Origin: Lagopus muta | Lineage: Eukaryota > Chordata > Aves > Galliformes > Phasianidae | Direction of reading: 5' to 3' | Assembly (NCBI RefSeq): GCF_023343835.1 | Contig: NC_064436.1 | Span: 49,823,883-49,887,882, forward strand | DNA length: 64,000 nt | In this document: in pieces, positions 12,701 through 22,701 of the stretch | Position numbering within the stretch: the stretch's first letter is position 1 | How the letters are laid out: each line of letters opens with the position of its first letter | The notes under the pieces: model-generated | What the model was told of the DNA's origin: nothing | The model's database searches: none | What the model saw: the letters and a program-made list of their open reading frames with translations, nothing else | Translations under genes and position numbers: made by a program

Positions 12701-13893
12701 TTATGAAAGATACTTTTAGCACCTGAGTTTTGTGATACTGATAACTTTCAAAGTACGTGTCTTTATACTTAATGATCATAGCTTAATGCATTCTGTGTTA
12801 TTTCTTACGTGGAAGTTATCACTTTATACTGAGTTCTTATAGGACGAACTCTTCAAATCCCAGTTTTGATCTCTCTTTAAACAACAGGACAGGTTCTCCC
12901 CGTGAATTTGATTTCCGTAGTCTACTGAATTGCTTATCTGCATGTATCTTGCAAGCACTGTGTTTGTCAAGTTTAAGGATTTTAAGATACACTTTGAACG
13001 AAAGAAAGACGTTACTACAAAGTATGATTTCTTCCATGCCACTCCCATTACTCCATTAGGAGTAATGTTCCCCAAGCAGTCAAAAGGACGAACTAGAGAG
13101 TGGTGATTATTTTTTGTTCTCTGCACTTGCCCAAATGTGTTTTGAGGGCTAAGATGGTGAAATTGAATGTAATTTTTCAAAAGGAAATTTGGAAAAAGGC
13201 TGGACAAGTTATGCTGTGCTGCCTTGTTATGTCTTGACAGTTTTCAAGTCTAGTTTCATGCATTCTCTACAGAAGTAGAAATTAGTGGGCTGCCAGCTGT
13301 TTTAGTGTTGAGATATCTTAATATGGGCTGTGTGATGTCGAAAACGTGCATTGTAGGCCCAGTAGTGCAATTCTAAGAAAGCCTGTGGAATGGTTAATGG
13401 TACAGAGGTTATATTCCTCCAATGAATGGCAGCTATTACTGTCTCATTGTAGAGTCATTATGAGTTCTGTTTCAGTGTAGGTTTTGTAGATGCAAGTGTA
13501 TGTTTAAAAAAAGTCTGCTGAGTCTAGTTCATATCCTTTAATAGAGGATGACCATACTGACCTCAAATGTTGTACTTTACTGTCAGAGTGTCCTGGAGTT
13601 TTGAGGAGCCTATGTAGTACATTGAATGACAGCAGTAATTCCATAAGTAAGCAGGAAAAATCAACACCTCTGAAATCAGGTACATTTTGAAAGAAGCAGA
13701 CTTTTTATTAAACATGGCAGATTTTGCCAAATAGAAATTACAGTAGTCACTTAATAAAGTCTTTCCTGAGACAGTAAGTCCCTTCATTGTTCTCTGAGTC
13801 CAAGGGAGAGATAGCAAATTGGAACCTTAAAAAAATCAATCTCAATGATACCTATTGAATAGCTGCTTAATGATATAACTGTTGTTGTTGCAG
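9755..13893. other. Intergenic region FAM114A1-TLR1B
   Basis: Unique-looking, mostly AT-rich sequence between two genes of opposite orientation that share this upstream space. It should contain the TLR1B promoter and noncoding leader exon or exons, which I could not place. The only repeat seen is a short minus-strand CR1 tail at 10809-10842. Open frames such as the 127-codon one on the minus strand near 12.8-13.2 kb show no recognisable domain. Confidence 0.6.
10809..10842 (-). repeat. CR1 LINE 3' tail fragment (minus)
   Basis: Reads CACAGAATCATAGAGATTGG followed by AAGGGATCTCTGA, the reverse complement of a CR1 3' terminus. Only about 35 bases remain. Confidence 0.75.
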
Positions 13894-13949
13894 GATTAGA
13901 ACAGATGGATGTATAAGTATTGAGCATCTCCAAGGAACCATAAAGCAGT

Positions 13950-15908
13950 ATGGCAGAGAACATGAAGTATCTCAGGAACTTTTTTATTTACAACTGTCTG
14001 TTTGCACTCACTTTTTGGAACAATATTGGCCTGGCTATGAAAAATGAACTCTTTACATCTGTTCCTAACAATTTTCTACAAGATGGTTTGGGCAAAAAAA
14101 ACTTCAGCCTTCTACCCTCATATACAAGTAATCATCAGTCTGAAGCTAATTTTGGTTGGGTTGTGATAGAAAATACTACGGAAAGCCTATCATTGTCAGA
14201 AATCACAAAAGACAATGTACAAAACTTAATAACTTTAATATCTAATTTTAGAAAAGGCTCCAGGCTACAAAATCTGACACTGACGAATATGTCAGTGTAC
14301 TGGGAAGCTCTTATTGAAGTACTCCAGACAGTATGGCACTCATCCATTGAATACTTTAGTATCACCAACTTAATACAACTGGGGAACGTCGTAAGTTCTC
14401 GCTTCGACTATTCAGATACTTCCATGAAAGCACTTGCACTGAATAAGGTTTTAGTCACAGATCTATACTTTTCACAGGATGACATTTATAACATATTTGC
14501 AAACATGAACATCGAAGCCTTGACAATAGCTGATTCTGAGTTAATTCACATGGTATGTCCTTCATCTGACAGTCCTTTTAGGTATGTAAATTTCGCAAAG
14601 AATGATTTAACAGATCTGCTTTTTCAGAACTGTGACAAACTAATTCAACTGGAGACATTTATTTTGAAAAGGAATAAATTTGAGAGCCTTTCCAAGGTGA
14701 GCTTCATGACCAGCCGTATGAAATCACTGAGGTATCTGGACATGAGCAGCAACTTGCTGCGTAACAGTGGAGCTGAGAAGCGCTGCCAGTGGACTGATTC
14801 TCTGTCAGAGCTGGACCTGTCCTCCAACCAGCTGACAGAATCTGTGTTTGAGTGCTTGCCCGTTCATATCAGCAAACTGGACCTACAAAACAACCAGATT
14901 GCCAGCGTCCCCAAGGGGATTGTTGAGCTGCAGTCCTTGAAGGAGCTGAACCTGGCATCCAACAGGCTGGCCGACCTGCCAGGGTGCAGGGCCTTTGCGG
15001 GCCTGGAGATCCTGAACATAGAGAGGAATTTGATCCTCACGCCAAGTGCCGACTTCTTTGAGAGCTGCCCGAGCGTGAAGGAGCTGCAAGCTGGGCAAAA
15101 CCCGTTCAAGTGTTCGTGTGAGCTGCAGGACTTCCTGCGCCTGGAAAGGCGGTCTGGGGGCAAGCTGTCCGGCTGGCCGGAGGCATACGTGTGCAAGTAC
15201 CCAGAAGACCTGAGCGGCACGCAGCTGAAGGACTTCCACCTGACCGAGCTGGCCTGCAACACCACTCTGCTGCTCGTGACAGCTCTGCTGCTGACGCTGG
15301 TGCTGGTGGCTGTGGTGGCCTTCCTGTGCATCTACCTGGATGTGCCGTGGTACGTGCGGATGCTGTGGCAGTGGACGCGGACGAAGCGGAGAGCTTGGCA
15401 TGGCTGCCCCGAGCAGCGGGAAGCCGTTCTGCAGTTCCACGCCTTCATTTCGTACAGCGAACGCGATTCGTTGTGGGTGAAGAACGAGCTGATCCCCAAC
15501 CTGGAGAAGGGGGAGGGCTGCATCCAGCTGTGTCAGCACGAGAGGAACTTCATCCCTGGCAAAAGCATCGTGGAGAATATCATCAACTGCATTGAGAAGA
15601 GCTACAAGTCCATCTTTGTGCTGTCCCCCAACTTTGTGCAGAGCGAGTGGTGTCACTACGAGCTGTACTTTGCCCATCACAAGTTGTTTAGTGAGAACTC
15701 CGACAGTTTGATCCTGATCTTGCTGGAGCCGATCCCTCCATATGTTATCCCTGCGAGGTACCACAAGCTGAAGGCTCTCATGGCAAAGAGAACCTACCTG
15801 GAGTGGCCAAAGGAGAGGAGTAAGCGTGCCCTTTTCTGGGCCAACCTGAGGGCAGCTATTAGCATTAATCTGTCAATGCCTGTTGAACAGAACAGAACAG
15901 AAGTATGA
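13950..15908 (+). CDS. TLR1B: Toll-like receptor 1 type 2 (TLR1B)
   Basis: Type I membrane receptor of the TLR1/6/10 family. Family members pair with TLR2 to recognise bacterial di- and triacyl lipopeptides and signal via MyD88. The 652-residue frame is one exon; a 3' splice site (TTGTTGTTGCAG) ends at 13893, 56 nt before the ATG. Visible parts: signal peptide about 1-29; a short leucine-rich ectodomain; LRRCT about 383-438 with the CSCEL cysteines; transmembrane helix about 439-463 (LLLVTALLLTLVLVAVVAFL); TIR about 496-632, starting FHAFISYSERD, with BB-loop Pro536 in FIPGKS and a closing FWANL. Compared with TLR1A it lacks about 152 residues of N-terminal LRRs, although the signal-peptide region (FWNNI) still aligns, so the loss is internal. 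Residues about 245-637 are almost identical to TLR1A (gene conversion), while the extreme C terminus differs. The gene looks intact and functional. Confidence 0.95.
   Translation: MAENMKYLRNFFIYNCLFALTFWNNIGLAMKNELFTSVPNNFLQDGLGKKNFSLLPSYTSNHQSEANFGWVVIENTTESLSLSEITKDNVQNLITLISNFRKGSRLQNLTLTNMSVYWEALIEVLQTVWHSSIEYFSITNLIQLGNVVSSRFDYSDTSMKALALNKVLVTDLYFSQDDIYNIFANMNIEALTIADSELIHMVCPSSDSPFRYVNFAKNDLTDLLFQNCDKLIQLETFILKRNKFESLSKVSFMTSRMKSLRYLDMSSNLLRNSGAEKRCQWTDSLSELDLSSNQLTESVFECLPVHISKLDLQNNQIASVPKGIVELQSLKELNLASNRLADLPGCRAFAGLEILNIERNLILTPSADFFESCPSVKELQAGQNPFKCSCELQDFLRLERRSGGKLSGWPEAYVCKYPEDLSGTQLKDFHLTELACNTTLLLVTALLLTLVLVAVVAFLCIYLDVPWYVRMLWQWTRTKRRAWHGCPEQREAVLQFHAFISYSERDSLWVKNELIPNLEKGEGCIQLCQHERNFIPGKSIVENIINCIEKSYKSIFVLSPNFVQSEWCHYELYFAHHKLFSENSDSLILILLEPIPPYVIPARYHKLKALMAKRTYLEWPKERSKRALFWANLRAAISINLSMPVEQNRTEV
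14683..15860 (+). repeat. TLR1B: Gene-conversion tract in TLR1B (pairs with 26748-27925)
   Basis: This 1178-bp stretch aligns gap-free to TLR1A at an offset of exactly 12065 bp. I count six differences, three of them amino-acid changes (H/R, V/A, V/A in the order TLR1B/TLR1A). Identity falls off sharply just 5' of GAGCCTTTCC and just 3' of GGCAGCTATT. It covers the last LRRs, LRRCT, transmembrane segment and nearly all of TIR. Confidence 0.95.
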
Positions 15909-15979
15909 AGAAAGATATTAAAAGTCTTTATAATGCAGTATCTTCTTCTCCTTGAATTTTGTTTTTTTGTTTTTTAACC

Positions 15980-15985
15980 AATAAA
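15980..15985 (+). terminator. TLR1B: Candidate TLR1B polyadenylation signal
   Basis: First AATAAA after the TLR1B stop codon, about 70 nt downstream, followed by T-rich sequence. Use of this signal would give a very short 3' UTR; later signals cannot be excluded. Confidence 0.4.
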
Positions 15986-16808
15986 TACTTCATGATTTTC
16001 ATTGATTTTCAATATGTTTCACTTTGTATTATAAAACTTTGTTTCTACATAGTTGCTTATGCTTTGTCACTATATGAAAAATTCAGCCCGGTTTACTGCA
16101 ACTCACTTGAAATGGGCACAATGATAGCTTTTGGGTATGGATTTTGATTCCATGCTTGAAATATTGTAATACTGGTTCTCTCAAGAGAATGAAATCTGAA
16201 GCAGTCATGTAGAAGAGTGCCTGAATTGCTGGTGACTTAGGAGATCTACATTAATCACAAAGTTTCGACATCTTGGTCATAGGACTTCACATCAAAATTA
16301 ATTTGCAAGGAGAAAAATTATGCATCCTGTGAAGATGTCTAGAAGTTCAGCATTTGAGATTGTTCCTGGGTGATGTTTTCTCAGACTGTGAAATTTACAG
16401 CATGGGACCCAGGTGTAGGACTGTGAATATCTAGCACAAGGGGACAGGCACGGTCAGAAAAGAGGACTGGATGAGGAAAGAAGAGGGATTTTTTCCTTAA
16501 AAAGAAAAGAGATGGATGAGCTAGTTTTCCTTTTCATGTTTGCTGCCAAGAAGTAATAGCGACTGGACAGAGTTGTAATTCCCATGCTGTGATAGGCTCC
16601 TGGTATCATCGTGATCCGAAGAGTTCTCTTGATGAAGGAAACTAAGAAGGTATCACAAGAATTGCCTTCATTATCAGTGGCTGCATCTGGAGAAACTTTT
16701 GACTTCTCTACCTCCTCCTTTTCTTTAGCTTTATACTTTTATTTTTTCCCATACATGTATCTCATTTTATGCTTATTATCACAACAATGTGATCTCCTTC
16801 TATGATGA
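15986..16808. other. TLR1B downstream flank
   Basis: About 0.8 kb of unique-looking AT-rich sequence that may include alternative 3' UTR. No gene or recognised repeat seen. Confidence 0.5.
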
Positions 16809-17230
16809 GATGATCTGCGTAGTAGATGAGAGAAAGGCTGTGGATGTGATTTTTACGTAGATTTTAGTGAAGTGTTTGACACTGTTTCCCAGAGTATTCT
16901 GGAGAGGTTGGCTGCTCATGGCTTGGACAGAAGCATGGTTTGCGGGGTGAAGATCTGGCTGGATGACCAGGCTCCAAGGGTCACAGTGACTGGAGCTCAT
17001 TCCACTTGGTGCCTGCTCACCAGTTGCATTCCCAGGGCTCAGTGTTGGAGCCAGTTTTGTTTCATGTTTTTGTCTGTGATCTGGATGAGGGGATTGAGTG
17101 TACCCTCAGTACGTTCATAGATTACACTGAGGCAGAATTGTAATACTGCTTCATGCTAGGAAAGCTCTGTGGAGAGATCTGGACAGGCTGAATCAATGAG
17201 CTGAGTCTAATCTCATGCCATCAGCAAGAC
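16809..17230 (+). repeat. CR1 LINE fragment (reverse transcriptase region)
   Basis: Decayed CR1 ORF2 DNA. Frames include DFSEVFDTVSQSILERLAAH and GLDRSMVCGVKIWLDDQAPR, then VIWMRGLSV (compare DLDEGIEC) and an SDTL-like region, in the order expected for the CR1 reverse transcriptase. Frameshifts and stops are present, so this is a dead, rather old copy. Confidence 0.8.
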
Positions 17231-17654
17231 TCAGTGTACACAGAGGCAAGTTAACATTCATCAGCTTAATAGACATTACTGGGGACAGCTGGACAGTCTG
17301 TCTTCACCAAGTTATCATTACCACCTGTGGCTAACCGATATAGTGTCCACCCTGGGATTACCCCCAGCAGATACTGGTGGCAGCAGGCTTGCAAGGTGTC
17401 TGCTAGTCATCATTATTACCATGGCCATATATATATTAACATCTGGAGACAATAAAGCATCACATATCAGGATAGTCAAGGCCATTTACAGGAAGCAAGG
17501 AGCCTTAGTTAAAGCTACTGAGCAGTTTCTCACAAACAAGTTTCTTCTGCATACAGAAGCTAGAGGCAGTTTACTTGTATTCTCAAGCTAACATTAGCTC
17601 TTCCTCATGGGCTATTTGCCTGATCAGGCTGTGATCTGCTTCTTTTCTCCACAA
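17231..17654. other. Unassigned segment between two CR1 pieces
   Basis: About 420 bp separating CR1 reverse-transcriptase sequence from a CR1 3' tail. It does not resemble the CR1 sequence expected there. It contains ACAATAAAGC and could be an insertion, but no termini or target duplication were recognised. Confidence 0.35.
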
Positions 17655-17757
17655 AGGCTCTAAAGGACATGGTTTACGCATAGGACTTGGTAAGTCAAGC
17701 TGAAACTTGGACTTGATCTTGAAGGTCTTTTCCAACATCGATGATTCCGTGATTCTA
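17655..17757 (+). repeat. CR1 LINE 3' end fragment
   Basis: Ends with CTTGATCTTGAAGGTCTTTT, CCAACATCGATGATTCCGTG and ATTCT, a degenerate CR1 3' terminus. It may be the tail of the element starting near 16.8 kb. Confidence 0.7.
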
Positions 17758-19671
17758 AGAATCTGTTGTTTATAGTGGAAGCAGTATCTTTTGCAGCACA
17801 GCTATGCCTTCCTAATCAGAAAGGCAGTAACCTGTCAGAGACTGAGTATTGGGAGGACGACTGATAAGACCCTCAATATGTGGAATCAGAAGAACAAATT
17901 TGCTGTCCTGTATAGGAGTACTGCAGGCCACTTTACCTGTATTTTTGGTGTTTTGTCTTCAAGAAAACATAGCTGGATTCCAACAAACATTCACAACTGC
18001 TGAAGATCATCATGTTTCCTCTTTGTCCCTAGAAGGACAAGTGTTTGCCATCTTGAATATTAGACTTAGATGATCAAATATCAGGAAATTATAGTTTCCA
18101 AAAAATTTTGTTAAAATTTTCGTAGAAAAAAAGAAGATATATTGAAATGAAATCCTTTTTGAATGTCTGCATTTTCATCACCTTCCATCTTCAATTATTA
18201 TTTGCAAAATATTTTGTGACTTTTTAAATGAGGTCTGAGCAGGCTGAGATCTCTTGGTTTGAAATCAAGAACTATGAACAACTCTCTAAGGATTTGTAGG
18301 GCAAGACCAAATTTGAAGCTTTTATGTCTTGTTCCATTTAGCCTCAAAATTAATACAACAAACCTACTACCAAATTGCAAGCATTTCATTCAGGAATGTG
18401 GAACAAGATATTTTCTGTACATCCTCCATCCCCTCCAACTAGTGCTTCAGTGTATGACTCATATAATCTTCAGGCAACTGAAGATGAACAGCCTTAGCAT
18501 GATTTGCCCATTTCATTTGCAGCTTCAAAAGCTTCAGAGTTTTAGTCAGCAGTCACTGAAACCAAGAATTCAGTTGGCTTCTTCTGTTGGCTGGCGGAGG
18601 GGGGAATGTCCTCGGAAAGTGCAGAATGAGCTTGGAGTCCTTCGTGCTGCTCAGATGAGAGCACACACCTGATGTTGGAAAATATATCTTTTAGGAGTGG
18701 AAGATTTTAGCTGGGGTTTGCTTACCATTTTGAAAAGAACTTGTGAACTAGATACACCTCTGGCAAGACAGCTGATGTGATCAAACCAAAATATGTAATT
18801 ACCGTCTGTAATATATGTCCTATATCCTTGAGTGAATAGTGTTGGAAAAGGAGGCTTGTGATAAGAGTGGAGAAATATTAAATCTGGTACTTTGAAATCA
18901 GAAGTTCTCATACTGTTATGCTCTTGTCCATGCTGTGTGTTAGATAACTGGCAAAACAGCTGCACATGCTGTGAATTGCTGCATCTAGCTTCTCAGGTTC
19001 TGCAGGGGAGAAGATTTCTCTAGGGATATATCAGGATATTCCTAACAATTATTTTAGCCTGTGCCATACTCTGAAAACTTTATATAAAAACAGTTTCAGT
19101 CCAAGAAGAATGTTTTCACATGCGTAGGGCCATGTGTTGACCCCACATCACCCTCTCTGCTGGCACTAATATCTTTGCATTTGGGGAGCTAACTGCCCTT
19201 TTCCATGCACATAAGTTATGTGTATTTGTGGCTGGTTTTACACAGAAAGCTGTAACTAATGCACTCCACATATCAGAAAAGGGTGTATGTAAATATATTC
19301 TGATATCAGATACCATATCAGCAGATTCCTGGCATTTGGCTAGTCATCACAGTGACTAGCGGGAATGCTATTTCATTTGTTGCTATTATTACATTAATAT
19401 CAACAGAGAGAACTGATAACATAGGACTTCACCCTTCAAAACCCAGGAAGTGTGCAGAATGAAGCAAATAAGATTTTACATATGTTTAATTTGTGTGTAC
19501 AGGGCAAACCAAACCACAACAGAATGGAAGTCAGGAAGCACTTGGGGGCTGCCCTGCTGAGAGCTCAGCTATTTTTTGTCTTAGAAACATTACTAAGCAT
19601 CATCACTGAAGCTCAACTGCAGCAAATTAGACCAAGGAAAAGTGCTTGAGAGGGAAAAGGGGGATTCAATG
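17758..19671. other. TLR1B-TLR1A intergenic, no gene seen
   Basis: AT-rich unique-looking sequence. One plus-strand frame of 137 codons near 18.3-18.7 kb has no recognisable domain or splice context and is treated as chance. Confidence 0.55.
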
Positions 19672-20214
19672 GGATATGAGGCCCCACCTGGAGTACTGTG
19701 TCCAGGTGTGGAGCCCTCAGTACAAGAAAGACATTGAGATTTTGGAAAGGGTCCAGAGAAGGGCGACTAAGATGATCAGGGGGCTGGAGCACCTCCCCTA
19801 TGAGGACAGGCTGAGGGAGTTGGGCTTGTTCAGCCTGGAGAAGAGAAGGCTGCGGGGTGACCTCATTGCAGCCTATCAATACCTGAAGGGAACCTACACC
19901 CAGGAGGGGAGTAAACTCTTCAAAAGGGCTGACAACAGCAGGACTAGGGGAAATGGTTTTAAGTTGAAGGAGGGAAGATTTAGGGTGGATGTTAGGGGGA
20001 AGTTCTTTACTAGGAGAGTGGTTAGGCCCTGGAACGGGCTGCCCAGGGAGGTTGTGGATGCCCCGTCCTTGGACGTGTTTAAGGCCAGGTTGGACGGGGT
20101 CCTGGGCAACCTGATCTGAATGTGTATGTTTGGTGGCCCTGCTAGGCAGGGGGGTTGGAACTACATGATCCTTGGGGTCCCTTCCAACCCGGGTGATTCT
20201 GTGATTCTGTGATG
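19672..20214 (+). repeat. CR1 LINE, 5'-truncated 3' end with intact frame
   Basis: A 543-bp CR1 copy. Its frame from 19672 to 20119 is still open and reads [60 protein letters not shown] and [20 protein letters not shown], the C-terminal end of CR1 ORF2. It ends with CCTTCCAACC and tandem ATTCTGTG. The open frame and clean tail mark it as one of the younger CR1 insertions here. The truncated protein lacks the endonuclease and reverse-transcriptase core. Confidence 0.95.
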
Positions 20215-22458
20215 AGGCATTCTGCTGAATGGAAGGTTTAAAGCCCATCCCAAAACCAATTTTTTTACTCAGTGTTTCAGGTTAATACATTTTTTTTTTC
20301 CTTTCAGCAACCTTAACCAAAAGTTCCTGTAATGATCATGTTCAGTCAGTCACTGCTTATTTGAGGGGAAGCAGTACTGACAAACCAATAAATGAGAAAG
20401 CTCTGTTTTCTACAAGGTGGATCTTCATTATGGGGAACACAGTTTGACTTCCATGCTTTGTTCCTTGTATCTGTCTATGCCCAAACAACATAGGCTTGGG
20501 CATTAAATGCAGCAATATCACAGTTTGACTTGTGGTGGCATTAGCATTCAGTTTGCCACAATGACACATGGGAGTAAGTTATGACAATGAAAGAGCTGCC
20601 ACTGAAATTAAGGTCCTTGATATGAACATCAACCTAGCTACTAACAACTTCTAAGAATTGTATTAACATTTAGTAAATGCTTGGATGAGTCCAACTGCTT
20701 TGACTATGTTTTAACTCAGTGCTTTGCAAGTTACCTTTAGCAGTTCCCATTGGAGAGATTTGTCAATCATTCAGGGACAGCACCAATCCTAAGTAGCCTC
20801 TGAAATCCAGCTGAGTGTAGCTGCTGTTCCTCTCTAGTTTAGTAAATACAGTACGTAGGCAGAAGTGTGAAATGCACCTTGAGGAAGATTGGTTGGAAGA
20901 TTGCTCATTGGTAATATCAGTTACAAAAACAAAATAAAAACACACCAGAAAATAGCAGCAGCATAAACTTCAGAAATACAATGAGATATCTGTGTGAGTA
21001 AGGGTATGTTCAGGACAAAGGATAGTATTTAGCTGCTGCAGTCAAAATGCATGGACAGAAATACACTGCTTTCTTTTCATATCATGTAAAATGACTTAAT
21101 CAGTAAACAGAAACCACCCTCAAACAAAGCTTTCCTGAATGCATTAGGAAAAATAACATCATGCACTGCCCTTAAGGAATTAACAGAAGTATTTAGGAGT
21201 GTTGGTTTTATTTTAACAACTCTTTCCACAATTTTCCTTATGGTACAAATTTCTCTAATTTAAAAACAGTTTTAAGCGTACCTTAAGGTCTGATAAAGAA
21301 GGATGGAGAGGAAATTAAATATATTACAAATAAAGATGTAGGTACCTTTAGCACCTTTGTGTATACTGGAGTAAATTTGGAAGAAAGCTGACAATGTTTT
21401 TGATTTTGTTTACACAACAAAGATTTTTCTGCCAGTAATTACACTGGCAGGAAAATTGGCATTAGTTTGCAGAATGTTGTTCTTAATTTGATTAGGATTA
21501 TGATGCTCTGTCAACAAGAGCCTTAGTCTATTCATTTTCATCTCTTAATGTTCACCAATGGCAACTTCTCCTTTAAGATGAAAAAAAGACAGTATCAGGT
21601 GACAATCAAACTCTTGCTGCTTATTGCGAAGCACTCATGATCTGCAGTCTTGTCTGGGGAAACAGATGGCTCAGGGTGTTACGTGCAATGAGTTACTCAG
21701 ATCCACTGCACTGGGGACAGCAGAATGCTTTACTGCCATCAGGATTCAGCACAACAGTCCTTCTCACCAATCTTAAAATAAAAGACAAATTTTCTTCTAG
21801 CAAAGCAAAAAGGTTACATTCTTCTTTATAAAACTGAAAAAGTAATTGTAAAAGAGAAGTTTAGAAGGATTCTACTGCAAACTTCAAGTATATCTGGCAC
21901 CAGTTGTTAGAATAAATTTTCATACTTGTCAGCTTTCTTCAGCTGAATGCTTTCTTGCATTTAAATCTTCTTCAAGGTGCTGTTTTATTGTGGGGCATAA
22001 GCTCTAAACTGAGTCCAGAATCAGTAATGATGCTCTGGTTTGCTTATACTTGAAGAATTCATTACATACTTCACGAATTTAATCTTAGAATCATTAAGAT
22101 GAAATGAATCTTCATTTATTTTACTCAGCTTCTTTCTTGCTAATTAACCTTACTGAAGCATGTTAAATTAGTTTGGAGGCTCAGGGGAATCGTGTGTTTT
22201 CAGTTATTCTGACTCTGAAGTAGACTGATTCTGCTCTGTTGATTTGCTCACTAGGCTCTCACCCCTTTTCAAACCGTTAATTGGATGACCGCTCTATTGG
22301 ATTTCTCCATCACTAGATTACCTTCTATTGCTTTATTCTTCATGACTGTCCTACAGCTTTCATGTTTGTACAACCAATGAATGTGCAGATGCTATAATTA
22401 TGAGATGCACCAGAGAGCTTAGCTGCACAGCTATTACACCAAAGCAGAAAAGGTAGGA
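20215..22458. other. TLR1B-TLR1A intergenic, no gene seen
   Basis: About 2.2 kb of AT-rich DNA with no recognised repeat, exon or RNA gene. Confidence 0.55.
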
Positions 22459-22697
22459 TGCTTACCCATATCCTGGGCTCACTTATGAAATTCCAGCACA
22501 GCGGATCTTCAGAAGAGATCCCTCCCCTCAGTAGTAAGCCCTTAAATGGCTCTAGGAGAGGTGCAGCCAGGCTCCACCCCTTCCGGCAGCACAGGAGAAT
22601 TGCCTTCACCTGTGCTCCCAGGGCTGACTCATTGCTCACCTCAGGTGCTCAGTCAGAGGTTCAGGCTGTGATTCAGCAGTCCCCCTGTGCTGTCACA
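22459..22697 (+). repeat. LTR-like dispersed repeat, copy B
   Basis: About 240 bp, same family and orientation as 4451-4691. It starts TGCTTACC and ends CTGTCACA, giving TG...CA termini. The 4-bp sequence TAGG occurs one base before the start (22454-22457) and directly after the end (22698-22701), consistent with a target-site duplication. It is probably a solo LTR; the family name is unknown. Confidence 0.6.
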
Positions 22698-22701
22698 TAG
22701 G

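Noticed and set aside
12824-13207. 127-codon minus-strand frame upstream of TLR1B
   Set aside because: No recognisable motif or splice context. Length is within chance expectation for a 64-kb window.
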